From Daejeonella lutea (GTDB lineage Bacteria > Bacteroidota > Bacteroidia > Sphingobacteriales > Sphingobacteriaceae): a DNA stretch of 64,000 bases. Shown piece by piece: positions 1-9,805 of this stretch (position 1 is the first letter of the stretch; the number at the start of each line of letters is the position of its first letter). The notes beneath the pieces are model-generated. The model ran no database searches. It was given only the letters and a program-made list of their open reading frames with translations, and was not told the DNA's origin. Location of the stretch: positions 1,424,943 through 1,488,942 of the forward strand of contig NZ_FUYR01000001.1 in assembly GCF_900168015.1 (NCBI RefSeq). Direction: 5' to 3'. The position numbers and the translations under genes were made by a program.

Positions 1-1117
1 CACTTGGAGTAGCACTTGATTGTGCTAATGCCTCTGCTAAAGTCAGGTAAACTTCAGTGATACGGATAACTGGTGAGTTATCAGCATTGGTAACCGCATC
101 CGGAAACTTAGTTGTAAAAGTTTTAGATAAACCATCAGCAGCGGTACCCGTTCTCTTCAAAGCAAAACGCTTGTCAGCTGGCTCTGCATTATAAGCAGCA
201 GTCAGATTAACAGAGAAAGGAGCATCACCACGACCACCAACGGCTGTTGGGCTATAGTAAGCAGCCCAGCCACCTGAACCTGTCCGTCCGTTATCTGTTG
301 CAGAGTTTTGGATTGTGAAAACATCTTCCGCAGTATTCTTATCCCAGAACGTATAATCAGTTGCACGAGCGTACGGACCAGCTATTGCAGCTCTTGCAGC
401 AGTAATTGCACCAGCCCAATCTTCACGATAAAGGTTTAATCTCGCTAAAAGTGCGTTTGCAGCGCCTTTAGTTGCACGGCCAACACCATCAGGATGCGTG
501 GCACCAAGCGCAGCTGCAGATTCTGTCAAATCCTTCTTGATTTGTGCATGAACATCATTCACTGTAGCTCTAGCCGGGTATGTAATATTCCCAGTAAAAT
601 CTTCCAGAACCAATGGAACACCAAGATTTGTACCACCACTAACCTGGAAAGGCTGTGCAAACATATTAACCAACTGGAAGTATGCAAGGGCACGCATAAA
701 TTTCGCTTCACCTAAGTAAAGATCTTTATCTGCCTGTGATAAACCTGGGACACCAGGAACCTTTGCAATAATTTTGTTTGCTCTGGTGATAACCTGATAG
801 TGAACCTGCCATAATCCCGAAACATTAGAATTAGTTGAAATCGTTGAGAAAAGATAGATCTCGGTCAGTGTAGGGAATGAACCTACCCAATCCACGTTAT
901 CACCCATGTACTCGTCGATAACAGCTGGAAGACTTCCTGAAAACTCAAGTGTCTGAGCTGTATTGTATAATCCTAACACCGCGCTTTTAGTGGTCGCAGC
1001 GTTATTGAAAATAACCTCTTCGGTCAAATCCTGCTCTGGTGTCAGCGCTAGCTTATCTTCACAAGAATTTAGTGAAAGCGTAAGCGCTGAGATTGCCAAT
1101 ATATATTTAATCTTCAT
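1..1117 (-). CDS. SusD/RagB-family nutrient-binding lipoprotein (3' end beyond window)
   Basis: Surface lipoprotein that caps a SusC channel and binds a glycan or other nutrient outside the cell. The 372 residues visible start with a lipoprotein signal ending in LNSC (Cys19). The SusD-like helical (TPR-type) pattern follows, including a segment of the type GEAKFMRALAYFQLVNMF. The start is the ATG at 1115-1117, 11 bases after the SusC stop, so the two genes form the usual susC-susD operon. The C-terminus lies left of base 1. The substrate cannot be told from this fragment, because no glycosidase, sulfatase, peptidase or anti-sigma gene is visible on this side. Confidence 0.93.
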   Translation of the reverse strand, partial: MKIKYILAISALTLSLNSCEDKLALTPEQDLTEEVIFNNAATTKSAVLGLYNTAQTLEFSGSLPAVIDEYMGDNVDWVGSFPTLTEIYLFSTISTNSNVSGLWQVHYQVITRANKIIAKVPGVPGLSQADKDLYLGEAKFMRALAYFQLVNMFAQPFQVSGGTNLGVPLVLEDFTGNITYPARATVNDVHAQIKKDLTESAAALGATHPDGVGRATKGAANALLARLNLYREDWAGAITAARAAIAGPYARATDYTFWDKNTAEDVFTIQNSATDNGRTGSGGWAAYYSPTAVGGRGDAPFSVNLTAAYNAEPADKRFALKRTGTAADGLSKTFTTKFPDAVTNADNSPVIRITEVYLTLAEALAQSSATPS

Positions 1118-1128
1118 TATTTCTTTTA

Positions 1129-4107
1129 TTAAAATCCTAAGTTAACACCGAATGTGAACGATTTAGATTGAGGTGCAGCGAAGAAAGACTCTCCCATTAC
1201 CAGGTTACTTGCTCCGTTAGCAGATACTTCCGGATCTGGTCCTCTGAAATCTTTAGCCGTTATGATAAATAGATTCTGACCCAAACCGTAGATCCTTGCT
1301 GACTTGATAACTTTGCTTTTAGCCAATAATGAGGCCGGCAGGTTATATCCTAAAGTCACAGCTTTAAGTCTGGCATATGATCCATCTTGCAATTGACTAG
1401 TAGACAATTGGTTAAAAGTAGTACGAGTAGGACTGTTCAAACGAGGTGCAAAAGCTTCCTGACCAGCTGTTTTCCAGTAATCAAGTAGATCTGTACTCTT
1501 GTTGTATGAACCAGTAGCGAAGTTCTCAGTAAAACGAAGACCATCGATCAGTACTTTACCTCCGTATGCGAAGTTAAAGAATGCACTTAAGTCAAAAGCT
1601 TTGTATCTGAAATTGTTAGTGAAACCACCCTGGAAATCAGGATTAGCATGACCAACAACAACCCGATCAGCAGCAGTTGGAGCTGTAGTAGCTGTACCGT
1701 CTTTCTTCAACCATTCAGCATCACCCGTTGCAGGGTTGATACCTTTGTAGCGGATCAGGTAGAAGCTATTTCTAGACTCACCAACAATCGCTCTCTGAGC
1801 CGTTGAGCCAGAAAGGAAGTTTCTTCCTTCAGGATCTTTATTCTCAGGTAATGACAATACAGTGTTCTTGTTGAAACCTACATTGAAGCTAGTGCTCCAA
1901 GAGAAGTTTGTTGTTTTAACGTTCTCGCTGCCGATAGTTAAATCAACACCTCTGTTACGCATTTCACCAACGTTCTGAGTTGCACTTGCGAAACCAGTTG
2001 TGTATGGATAAGGCACACCAGCTAATAAACCAGTAGTAAGTTTGTTGTAGTAGTTAACCTGAAGGTCGATCGCATTGAACAATCTGGTTGTAACACCTAA
2101 ATCCAATTGTGCAGTTTCTTCCCAGCTTAAGTTTGGATTAGCAACACGGTTTGGAGCAGATGCAGAAGCATCATTGTATGCACCACCAGCTGCGAAAGTA
2201 CCCAGGTAGTTGAAGTAACCGATCTGGTCGTTACCAGCAGTACCGTAACTAGCTGTTAATTTCAGGAACTGAGCAATCTTGCTGTCTTTGTTGAAGAAAC
2301 TTTCGTTAGAAAGGATCCAGCCTGCAGATGCAGCATAGAATACACCATATTTCTTATTCTGACCAAAACGTGAAGAACCATCTCTTCTTACTGTTCCTTC
2401 AAAAAGGTATTTATCATTGTAAGTGTAACCTAAACGAGCAAACTGTGATTCAAGAGCCCATTCTGCAACAGTTTCAGAAGCAGTAAGAGGAGTTGAAGCA
2501 GAAGCAAGGTTAGGAAGATCATCACTTGCAAAACCTTGTCCTTCAAATAATCCAGAAGTTGCTTTAGCAGTCTCAAAAGAGTAACCAGCTAATGCGCTAA
2601 CAGAATGTTTCTGTCCGAAGATTTTGTTGTAGTTTAATGTATTTTGAGTTAACCATTTGTTATCACCACTTCTTGAGATGTAACCGTAGCCACCTGGTGT
2701 GAACACGTCAACTTCACGATATTTCTCATCGAAAAGAACATTATCAATACCCCAGTCAGTTTTGAAGGTTAAACCGCTAGTGATATCAAGCTCAGCAAAT
2801 GCATTACCTGTATTACGGTTAGAGTTAAGTTTGTTGAAACCAGTAGCTTCAAGACCTAACACGTTTTGAACGAAACCAGTATTTACAAAATTACCTGCTG
2901 CATCATACGGCATTACATATGGCAATTGAAGGTACGCAGCAGTTAATGGTGCATAGGTGCTGTTTTCAGCTCCTACACGGTCAGAGTTAACACGAGCAAT
3001 ATTGTAGTTAAGGCCGAAACGTAACTTATTGCTTACGTTGTGCTGGAAGTTAAAACGACCAGAAAGACGCTCTAAATCATTTCCGATAGTGTAACCAGAC
3101 TCATCAGAGAATGTACCACCTACGAAATATTTAGTTTTGTCATCACCACCTGAAGCATTTGCATTGAAGTTATTAACGATACCAGTTCTGATAACAGCGT
3201 CAGCCCAATCAAAACTTGTAGTTGGATAAGCAGGAACAGCTGTACCATTAGCAGTTAAATATTCCTTACGGAAATTACGCCACTGATCAGCAGTCATGTA
3301 CTTTAAGATGTCGGTTGGTTTTGAAGTACCAGTGAAATAATCAACATTGATCTTAGTTGCTGTATTGTTAGCACCAGATTTAGTTTTGATCAAAACAACA
3401 CCGTTAGAACCCCGTGAACCGTAGATAGAAACAGCAGCAGCATCTTTAAGAACTGTCATGCTTTCGATATCGTTAGCATTGATATTCAATAATGGATTCA
3501 AACCAGATGAACCACCTTGAGCCTGAGTATAATCTCCAGTGTTCAAAGGAACACCATCAACAACGTACAATGGCTGACCACCAGCACTAAGAGAAGAACC
3601 ACCACGAACAGTGATACTGGAAGCTGCTCCAAGCAAACCTGATGAATTCACCATGTTAACACCTGCAGCCTGTCCCTGAAGAACTTGCTGAGGACTTTGG
3701 ATAACCTGATTCTTGAAAGACTCAGCAGTTACAGTTGAAACCGCCTGAGTACTCAATGCACGGCTCTGAGCACCGTAACCAACAACAACAACCTCTGAAA
3801 GTTGCTTAGCATCAGTTGCTAAACGCACGTCAACACGATTAGAAGAACCAATACTTACTTCCTGAGTAACAAAACCTATGTAAGTAAAGGTAAGTGCAGA
3901 AGCGTTCGATGGTGCAGTAAGGGAATAATTTCCATCTGCACCTGTACTAGTACCGGCAGTTCCGCCTTTCACACGTACAGATACACCAGGTAAAGGAAGG
4001 CCATCGTCCGCGCCCACTACTCTACCAGTGATTGTCTTATTCTGAGCCATTGCACTAGTAATTGCAAACAACCCTAACAATAAGAAAGCTAGTAATTTTC
4101 TTTTCAT
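1129..4107 (-). CDS. SusC/RagA-family TonB-dependent outer-membrane transporter
   Basis: TonB-dependent channel for uptake of large nutrients across the outer membrane, working with the SusD protein encoded downstream. The 992 residues comprise a signal peptide (1-21, ending SAMA), a carboxypeptidase-regulatory-like beta domain (about 24-100), a TonB-box-like EVVVVGYG (105-112), a plug domain (about 120-240) and a 22-strand-type barrel to the end. The length is normal for the family. There is no N-terminal extension of the FecA-signalling type, so anti-sigma-coupled regulation is not indicated. No clear TAnnTTTG promoter was found in the 400 bp upstream. The substrate is unknown. Confidence 0.96.
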   Translation of the reverse strand: MKRKLLAFLLLGLFAITSAMAQNKTITGRVVGADDGLPLPGVSVRVKGGTAGTSTGADGNYSLTAPSNASALTFTYIGFVTQEVSIGSSNRVDVRLATDAKQLSEVVVVGYGAQSRALSTQAVSTVTAESFKNQVIQSPQQVLQGQAAGVNMVNSSGLLGAASSITVRGGSSLSAGGQPLYVVDGVPLNTGDYTQAQGGSSGLNPLLNINANDIESMTVLKDAAAVSIYGSRGSNGVVLIKTKSGANNTATKINVDYFTGTSKPTDILKYMTADQWRNFRKEYLTANGTAVPAYPTTSFDWADAVIRTGIVNNFNANASGGDDKTKYFVGGTFSDESGYTIGNDLERLSGRFNFQHNVSNKLRFGLNYNIARVNSDRVGAENSTYAPLTAAYLQLPYVMPYDAAGNFVNTGFVQNVLGLEATGFNKLNSNRNTGNAFAELDITSGLTFKTDWGIDNVLFDEKYREVDVFTPGGYGYISRSGDNKWLTQNTLNYNKIFGQKHSVSALAGYSFETAKATSGLFEGQGFASDDLPNLASASTPLTASETVAEWALESQFARLGYTYNDKYLFEGTVRRDGSSRFGQNKKYGVFYAASAGWILSNESFFNKDSKIAQFLKLTASYGTAGNDQIGYFNYLGTFAAGGAYNDASASAPNRVANPNLSWEETAQLDLGVTTRLFNAIDLQVNYYNKLTTGLLAGVPYPYTTGFASATQNVGEMRNRGVDLTIGSENVKTTNFSWSTSFNVGFNKNTVLSLPENKDPEGRNFLSGSTAQRAIVGESRNSFYLIRYKGINPATGDAEWLKKDGTATTAPTAADRVVVGHANPDFQGGFTNNFRYKAFDLSAFFNFAYGGKVLIDGLRFTENFATGSYNKSTDLLDYWKTAGQEAFAPRLNSPTRTTFNQLSTSQLQDGSYARLKAVTLGYNLPASLLAKSKVIKSARIYGLGQNLFIITAKDFRGPDPEVSANGASNLVMGESFFAAPQSKSFTFGVNLGF

Positions 4108-4507
4108 TTGAATATAGTTTAATTAATTAATTGGTTATGACACCCCGCAAATAGGGTATTAATTTGCAAGAATAGCTGTTTTCGCACATAATTGTGTATT
4201 TGACGTGTAACAATAGCGTAACAAAAGTGTTGCAAATAGAGATATTTTAAAAAACAAATACACTTCTATGTATATTACTTGTTTTTCCAAATTAGTGACT
4301 TTTAAGTAGTTAGAGCCTTCCCCGATTAGAAGCCTTAAATCACCCCCTAGTCATCGAAACAAAGTTGTTGCACAAATATCCGATGACAAAAGTACCCAGA
4401 AGTCGAATTTAACAAGCCTACATGATCACGGTTAGTAATTTGCTAATTGCTACCTTTGAGCATAATCGGGAGATGTGTTTGACCCCTGGATACTCAAAAA
4501 CATTTAT
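4108..4507. other. 400-bp divergent gap upstream of susC and hydroxyacyl-CoA dehydrogenase
   Basis: AT-rich leader between two divergent genes. It holds the TACCTTTG -7 element for the rightward gene at 4451-4458. No open reading frame, hairpin terminator or repeat array was recognised. The susC promoter and any long 5' leader must lie here, but I could not place them. Confidence 0.5.
4451..4458 (+). promoter_or_regulatory. Bacteroidota -7 element (TACCTTTG)
   Basis: Matches the TAnnTTTG consensus, 49 bp before the ATG at 4508. No TTG -33 element is seen at the usual 19-21 bp spacing. Confidence 0.4.
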
Positions 4508-5395
4508 ATGAAACTTATTGCAGTAATTGGCTCAGGTACGATGGGAAACGGCATTGCGCATACCTTTGCTCAGGCAGGATACAGAGTAAACCTGATAGAC
4601 CTCAATCAGGAGCGGTTAAACGCTGCATTGCTTACCATAGAAAAAAATCTTGACCGGCAGATATCGAAAGGACTAATCCTTGCTGATCAAAAAAGCGATG
4701 TGTTGCAGAATATTCAAAGTTTCACGCAATTGAACGAAGGGGTCAGCGATGCCGAGCTGGTTATTGAAGCAGCTACTGAGGACGTGGCCATTAAACTAAA
4801 GATATTCGAAGACCTGGATAAGTTTTGCAAGGCAGATACCATCCTCGCCTCTAATACATCCTCTATCTCGATAACTAAAATTGCCGGGGTGACACGTCGG
4901 CCGGACAAAATAATAGGCATGCACTTCATGAACCCAGTGCCGGTGATGAAGCTTGTTGAAGTCATCAGGGGGTTTAGCACTTCCGATGAGACAACCAAGA
5001 CGATCATGAATCTTTCTGCACAGATAAACAAAGTGCCTGTTGAAGTGCACGACTACCCCGGATTTGTCGCAAACAGAATATTGATGCCGATGATCAATGA
5101 AGCTATCCAGTGCCTGCATGAGAGTGTAGCAGGGGTGCATGAAATCGATACGGTAATGAAGTTAGGTATGTCCCATCCGATGGGGCCCCTGCAACTTGCA
5201 GACTTTATTGGTCTCGACGTATGTCTGGCTATTCTGAATGTACTCTACCAGGGCTTCGGCAATCCCAAGTACGCACCTTCTCCCTTGCTGGTTAATATGG
5301 TGGCATCGGGGCAGTTAGGGGTTAAATCGGGATCGGGATTTTATGATTACACCGGAGGCACAAAGGAACTGGTGGTTTCAAAGAGATGGGGTTGA
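4508..5395 (+). CDS. 3-hydroxybutyryl-CoA / 3-hydroxyacyl-CoA dehydrogenase
   Basis: NAD-dependent oxidation of 3-hydroxyacyl-CoA to 3-oxoacyl-CoA in fatty-acid or butanoate metabolism. The 295-residue protein has the Rossmann GSGTMG loop (8-13), an IEAATED stretch (86-92), SNTSS (115-119) and the catalytic-region HFMNPVP (139-145). A C-terminal dimerisation domain follows. The size fits the single-domain HBD (PaaH/Hbd) type rather than fused FadB. The ATG at 4508 is preferred over an upstream GTG at 4475, because the Rossmann strand begins at once. The stop codon (5393-5395) lies inside a heptamer repeat array that fills part of the gap to argS. An enoyl-CoA hydratase at 19956 could act in the same pathway but is not linked. 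Confidence 0.94.
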   Translation: MKLIAVIGSGTMGNGIAHTFAQAGYRVNLIDLNQERLNAALLTIEKNLDRQISKGLILADQKSDVLQNIQSFTQLNEGVSDAELVIEAATEDVAIKLKIFEDLDKFCKADTILASNTSSISITKIAGVTRRPDKIIGMHFMNPVPVMKLVEVIRGFSTSDETTKTIMNLSAQINKVPVEVHDYPGFVANRILMPMINEAIQCLHESVAGVHEIDTVMKLGMSHPMGPLQLADFIGLDVCLAILNVLYQGFGNPKYAPSPLLVNMVASGQLGVKSGSGFYDYTGGTKELVVSKRWG

Positions 5396-5437
5396 CGGTT
5401 GACGGTTGACAGTTGACAGTTGACGGTTGACAGTTGG
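5391..5437 (+). repeat. Heptamer array, GTTGACR family
   Basis: Six units of 7 bp (GTTGACG or GTTGACA) then GTTGGAG. The array starts inside the stop codon of the dehydrogenase gene. The same word occurs reverse-complemented at 45181-45243 and 55466-55493. Confidence 0.85.
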
Positions 5438-5480
5438 AGCCGTACCTGATCGGAAAGCTTGTACCTGTGAATGCCCTTAT

Positions 5481-5543
5481 TTATTACTGCTTACTGATTA
5501 CTGATCACTGATTGCTGATTACTGATCACTGATTACTGATTAC
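5481..5543 (+). repeat. Heptamer array, TGATTAC family
   Basis: Nine consecutive 7-bp units close to TGATTAC (variants TGATCAC, TGATTGC, TGCTTAC). It lies 14 bp from the argS stop, between convergent genes. A shorter copy lies at 37522-37542. Confidence 0.85.
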
Positions 5544-5557
5544 CAATCACCACTTCC

Positions 5558-7336
5558 CTACATCCGATCAGGCACTGAAATACCAAGAAGTCCCATGCCT
5601 TTGTTGATGACGGATGCTGTAGCTGATGCAAGGTCAAGCCGGAAGTTTCTTACATCCGCATCTTCGGCTTTCAGAATGCTTTCTTCGTGGTAGAACTTGT
5701 TAAACAGTTTGGCGAGCTCAAATACATAATTTGCGATTTGTGCGGGACTGTACTCGCTGGCCGAGGCTGCGATAACATCGGGATATTTGGAAAGGTTAAC
5801 AATAAGGTCTTTCTCCAAAGGGGTAAGCACCAGTGAATAGCTCTCAGTCAATTTACCGGAATACCCTGCCTTCGCGAGCACCGAACGGATTCGTGCGTGG
5901 GTATATTGAATAAATGGACCGGTATGCCCTTGAAAGTCTATGGATTCATTCGGATCAAATAACAAACGCTTTTTAGGTTCTACTTTCAAAAGGAAGAACT
6001 TAAGGGCACCCATGCCGATTATTTCGTAGAGCTTATTCTTTTCCTCTTCGGTAAATCCTTCAACCTTTCCAAGCTCTTCGGTCCTCTCCTTCGCAGTACG
6101 GATCATCTCATCCATCAGGTCGTCGGCATCTACAACAGTACCCTCCCGCGATTTCATTTTACCAGATGGTAGGTCAACCATGCCATACGAAAGATGGAAC
6201 AGCCCCTTTGCCCAGGTCTTGCCGAGCTTCTCGAGAATCAGGAAAAGAACCTTGAAGTGATAATCCTGTTCATTTCCAACTACGTAAATAGACTTATCCA
6301 TTTTGAAATCGTCGTATTTAAGCTGGGCAGTTCCCAGATCCTGGGTTATATATACCGAGGTGCCGTCGGCACGGAGGACCAGCTTTTGGTCGAGTCCGTC
6401 TTCGGTAAGATCGATCCATACAGAGCCATCCTCTTTTTTAAAGAAAACACCTTTCTGCAAACCTTCTTCAATCGTGTCTTTACCCAGCAAGTAGGTGTCC
6501 GACTCGTAATAGTATTTTTTAAAATCAACGCCCAGCTTCTTATAGGTTTCTCCAAAACCCTCGTAAACCCAGCCGTTCATTTTTGACCAGAGTTCTTTAA
6601 CAGCGGGATCATCCGATTCCCATTTAAGAAGCATTTCCTGAGCTTGCTTTATAACCGGGGCATTCTTCTTCGCCTCGTCTTCAGTTTGACCGCCAGCAAC
6701 CAATTCAGAGATCTGCTTCTTATATTCCTTGTCGAAAATTACATAGTATTTCCCCACCAGATGATCGCCTTTCAATCCGGTGCTTGCAGGAGTTTCGTTA
6801 TTTCCAAACTGCTGCCATGCCAGCATCGATTTACAGATATGAATACCTCTGTCGTTAACCAGGTTCGCCTTGATCACATCGTAACCATTTGCGGATAAGA
6901 TTTGAGCCACAGAATAACCCAACAGATTATTCCTGACATGCCCCAGGTGCAGCGGCTTATTTGTATTTGGCGAAGAGTACTCGACCATTACCTTTTCTCC
7001 GTTGGGCTTGAACTGGCCATAGTCTGCACTAAGGACATTTGATATCAGACAATTTGTCCAGTACTGTTCGGATATAGTCAGATTCAGAAATCCTTTTATC
7101 ACATTAAAATCCGTAACATCCTCAACGTTGGCTTTCAGATACTCGCCAATATCGGCGCCAGTTTGCTCAGGAGTCTTTTTTGATAATCTTGTGAACGGAA
7201 AGGTGACCACGGTAATCTGTCCTTCAAACTCCTTGCGGGTTTCCTGAATTACGATCTTATCGGCTTCTACAGCTGTACCGTAAAGCTTTTGTACAGCTTC
7301 AATAATATTCTGAACTATTTTATTTTCTATGTCCAT
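5558..7336 (-). CDS. argS: Arginyl-tRNA synthetase
   Basis: Charges tRNA-Arg with arginine. The 592-residue class I synthetase has the HIGH-type motif in PLHLGHVRN (H130, H133), a KMKSREG sequence as the KMSKS equivalent, the N-terminal tRNA-recognition domain (1-110) and the C-terminal DALR helix bundle. The length is normal. It follows the arginase gene by 27 bp on the same strand, so the two are probably co-transcribed. This links arginine charging to arginine breakdown. The downstream gap carries two heptamer arrays and no classical terminator. Confidence 0.98.
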   Translation of the reverse strand: MDIENKIVQNIIEAVQKLYGTAVEADKIVIQETRKEFEGQITVVTFPFTRLSKKTPEQTGADIGEYLKANVEDVTDFNVIKGFLNLTISEQYWTNCLISNVLSADYGQFKPNGEKVMVEYSSPNTNKPLHLGHVRNNLLGYSVAQILSANGYDVIKANLVNDRGIHICKSMLAWQQFGNNETPASTGLKGDHLVGKYYVIFDKEYKKQISELVAGGQTEDEAKKNAPVIKQAQEMLLKWESDDPAVKELWSKMNGWVYEGFGETYKKLGVDFKKYYYESDTYLLGKDTIEEGLQKGVFFKKEDGSVWIDLTEDGLDQKLVLRADGTSVYITQDLGTAQLKYDDFKMDKSIYVVGNEQDYHFKVLFLILEKLGKTWAKGLFHLSYGMVDLPSGKMKSREGTVVDADDLMDEMIRTAKERTEELGKVEGFTEEEKNKLYEIIGMGALKFFLLKVEPKKRLLFDPNESIDFQGHTGPFIQYTHARIRSVLAKAGYSGKLTESYSLVLTPLEKDLIVNLSKYPDVIAASASEYSPAQIANYVFELAKLFNKFYHEESILKAEDADVRNFRLDLASATASVINKGMGLLGISVPDRM

Positions 7337-7363
7337 ATTGTCCGGGCGATGCCCTATCCTATT

Positions 7364-8311
7364 CTAAACAGTAAGTATTGTGTCGCTGGCATGCCGCAAG
7401 ATCTCAAATGCATTTTCCGACATCAGGTTATCCTTGTCGAGAGTCGGATTAACTTCCGCGATCTCAAAACAGCAAACCTTTTTATCGCTCACGAGCCTCA
7501 CTACAAGCTCCTCAGCTTCTTTTTTTGTCATGCCACCCGGGACTGGTGTTCCGGTCCCTTTGAGATGCGATGGGTCCAGCGAATCCACGTCGAAAGAGAC
7601 ATAAATGAGATCACAATGATCCAGGTATTTTAACGTCGCATCTGCAATCTTTTCCACACCGTCCTTGCGGATAGCTGATATCGGAAAGATCTTTACCTTA
7701 TTCTTATCAAGCAGATACTTTTCTTCCTTCTCAAAATCCCTTAGAGCGATGTAAACCAGATCAGAATAGGTGATCTTCGGGGCGATATTCCCTATATTTT
7801 TTAACTGATACCAGTAATTAAGCGTTTCCTGATCCGGGGTATTTACCCGGCAATCTAAATTATCTTCATCCAGGAGTACTGCAATTGGCATTCCATGCAT
7901 ATTACCCGACGGAGTTGTGTAAGGCGAATGAATATCCGAATGGGCATCCACCCAGATCACGCCGACCTTCAATTTCGGAAATGCCTTTCTTATGCCGGAT
8001 ACCGTTCCAGCTGAACAGCTATGATCGCCCGAGAGCACTACAGGGAATTCTTTATTCTGAAGTGTTTTACATACTTCATCGGAGATGCGTTCCGTCATGG
8101 TAAGCACACCTGAAATCCGCTTCGCATGTGCATTGCCTGAGGACTCAAGCAGCAGGTGGTTCTCATTAGGAATCTCGGTAAGCTTATGCTGTTTGAAAAA
8201 GCGGCTGCCAAAGTCGAGCGCTGCAATTTTTATAGCATCACTGCCCAGGCTGGAACCACGCGTCCCTGCACCGATTTCAGACTTGACCTCTATGATTCTT
8301 AATTCCCGCAT
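7364..8311 (-). CDS. rocF: Arginase (ureohydrolase family)
   Basis: Hydrolyses arginine to ornithine and urea at a binuclear manganese site. Metal-ligand motifs are GDHS (95-98), VDAHSD (121-126) and SFDVDSLDP near residue 240. SGNMHGMP (135-142) is the arginase version of the substrate loop, which favours arginase over agmatinase or formimidoylglutamase. The ATG at 8311 places IIEVKSEIGAGTRG close to the N-terminus as in related proteins. An in-frame ATG at 8329 would add six residues. The gene lies upstream of argS and is divergent from arginine decarboxylase, so two competing fates of arginine start from one 80-100-bp intergenic region. Confidence 0.9.
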   Translation of the reverse strand: MRELRIIEVKSEIGAGTRGSSLGSDAIKIAALDFGSRFFKQHKLTEIPNENHLLLESSGNAHAKRISGVLTMTERISDEVCKTLQNKEFPVVLSGDHSCSAGTVSGIRKAFPKLKVGVIWVDAHSDIHSPYTTPSGNMHGMPIAVLLDEDNLDCRVNTPDQETLNYWYQLKNIGNIAPKITYSDLVYIALRDFEKEEKYLLDKNKVKIFPISAIRKDGVEKIADATLKYLDHCDLIYVSFDVDSLDPSHLKGTGTPVPGGMTKKEAEELVVRLVSDKKVCCFEIAEVNPTLDKDNLMSENAFEILRHASDTILTV

Positions 8312-8385
8312 TATCTGTTGTGATAGCATAAAGGCAGACTTAAACTTTTACACGCTGGTGTATGTTCTATGCTATATGCTTTTTA

Positions 8386-8393
8386 TATCTTTG
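8386..8393 (+). promoter_or_regulatory. -7 element (TATCTTTG) for arginine decarboxylase
   Basis: Exact TAnnTTTG, 16 bp before the ATG at 8410. It lies inside the upstream in-frame extension that begins at 8362, which supports the later ATG. Confidence 0.55.
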
Positions 8394-8409
8394 CCAAAAT
8401 TATAAAAAA

Positions 8410-9792
8410 ATGCAGAGTTACGCGGAGTTTCTTGATTTAAGCGTTGGCTTCCCACAGGAAGGTTTTGATATCATCGATGATGAGCTGTACTTCCATGATC
8501 TAAACCTCATGGAAATGATAGAAACCTACGGTTCGCCGTTAAGGTTCACCTACCTTCCGATCATCAGCAAGAAGATCCAGCAGGCAAAACTTCTATTTCA
8601 GGGAGCAATTGTAAAGAATAACTACCGGGGTAGTTATAAATATTGCTACTGCACAAAAAGCTCGCATTTCAGGCATATTGTCGAAGAAGCGCTAAAGAAC
8701 GACATCCACCTGGAAACATCATCCGCATTCGATATGCCGATGATTGACGCTCTTGAGAAAAAAGGATCGTTAAATAAGGATATCACAGTTATCTGCAATG
8801 GATTTAAAACCTTCCAGTACAAACAGTATATCATTGATATGCTGCATGACGGGTTTAAAAACATCGTGCCGGTACTTGATAACAAAGAAGAATTCAATAT
8901 TTATGATGATGAGCTGGACATCCCCTGCAGCCTTGGTATACGTATTGCGGCAGAGGAACAACCAGACTCACAATTTTACACTTCGCGGCTTGGAATTCGT
9001 CTTGAGGATGTAATCGACTTTTACAATCATAAGATTGCCCAGAACCCTAACTTCAAAGTTAAGCTGCTCCACTTCTTTATCAACTCCGGAATTTCTGATA
9101 CTCCGTATTACTGGAATGAGCTTGAAAAATATGTAACGCTATACTGTAAGTTCAAGAAAGTGAATCCTGATCTGGATACGCTGGATATCGGCGGCGGGAT
9201 GCCTTTCAAAGACTCCCTGGTTTTCGATTTCGACTATGAGTACATGGTAAACGAGATTGTCAAACGAATTAAAGAGATCTGTGCTGAGCATGACGTAATT
9301 GAGCCGGATATAATCACTGAATTCGGTAAATACACTGTGGCAGAAGCTTCAGGCATATTATATAAAGTATTAGGACGGAAACAGCAGAACGACCGGGAAA
9401 AATGGCTGATGCTTGACGGCTCATTTATTACTAACCTTCCGGATGTCTGGGCACTTAACCAAAAATACATCCTGGCACCTGTGAATAACTGGGATTCTGA
9501 ATATGAGCGGGTTAACCTTGGGGGCATAACCTGCGACGGGCAGGATTATTACAGCCAGGAAGCCCATATGAATAACGTCTTCATGCCTAAAACGCGAAAG
9601 GTGCAATATCTTGGATTTTTCCATACAGGAGCGTACCAGGAAGTCCTCAGCGGTTATGGCGGTATCCATCATTGCCTGTTACCTTCACCAAAGCACGTAA
9701 TCATCAGAAGAAACCGGGATGAGACGTTTAACTTCGAGGTATTTGGTGAGGAGCAGAATAGTAAGCAGGTTCTGAAGATATTGGGTTACTAA
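8410..9792 (+). CDS. speA: Arginine decarboxylase (PLP, alanine-racemase fold)
   Basis: Decarboxylates arginine to agmatine for polyamine synthesis. The 460-residue protein has the PLP lysine in YCTKSSH (K83), an IGGGMPF glycine loop for the cofactor phosphate (about 257-263), and a C-terminal CDGQDYY with the cysteine expected of fold-III decarboxylases. This is the compact Bacteroidota form, shorter than the approximately 650-residue E. coli SpeA. The start at 8410 agrees with the -7 element at 8386. It is divergent from arginase and argS. No agmatine deiminase or agmatinase gene was recognised in the window, so the next step must be encoded elsewhere. A related diamine decarboxylase specificity cannot be excluded. 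Confidence 0.85.
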   Translation: MQSYAEFLDLSVGFPQEGFDIIDDELYFHDLNLMEMIETYGSPLRFTYLPIISKKIQQAKLLFQGAIVKNNYRGSYKYCYCTKSSHFRHIVEEALKNDIHLETSSAFDMPMIDALEKKGSLNKDITVICNGFKTFQYKQYIIDMLHDGFKNIVPVLDNKEEFNIYDDELDIPCSLGIRIAAEEQPDSQFYTSRLGIRLEDVIDFYNHKIAQNPNFKVKLLHFFINSGISDTPYYWNELEKYVTLYCKFKKVNPDLDTLDIGGGMPFKDSLVFDFDYEYMVNEIVKRIKEICAEHDVIEPDIITEFGKYTVAEASGILYKVLGRKQQNDREKWLMLDGSFITNLPDVWALNQKYILAPVNNWDSEYERVNLGGITCDGQDYYSQEAHMNNVFMPKTRKVQYLGFFHTGAYQEVLSGYGGIHHCLLPSPKHVIIRRNRDETFNFEVFGEEQNSKQVLKILGY

Positions 9793-9805
9793 CCGGACGG
9801 AGATT

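Noticed and set aside
494-715. 73-codon rightward frame opposite susD
   Set aside because: It is antisense to a clear SusD coding sequence and has no independent support.
6194-6586. 130-codon rightward frame opposite argS
   Set aside because: It lies wholly antisense to conserved argS catalytic sequence.
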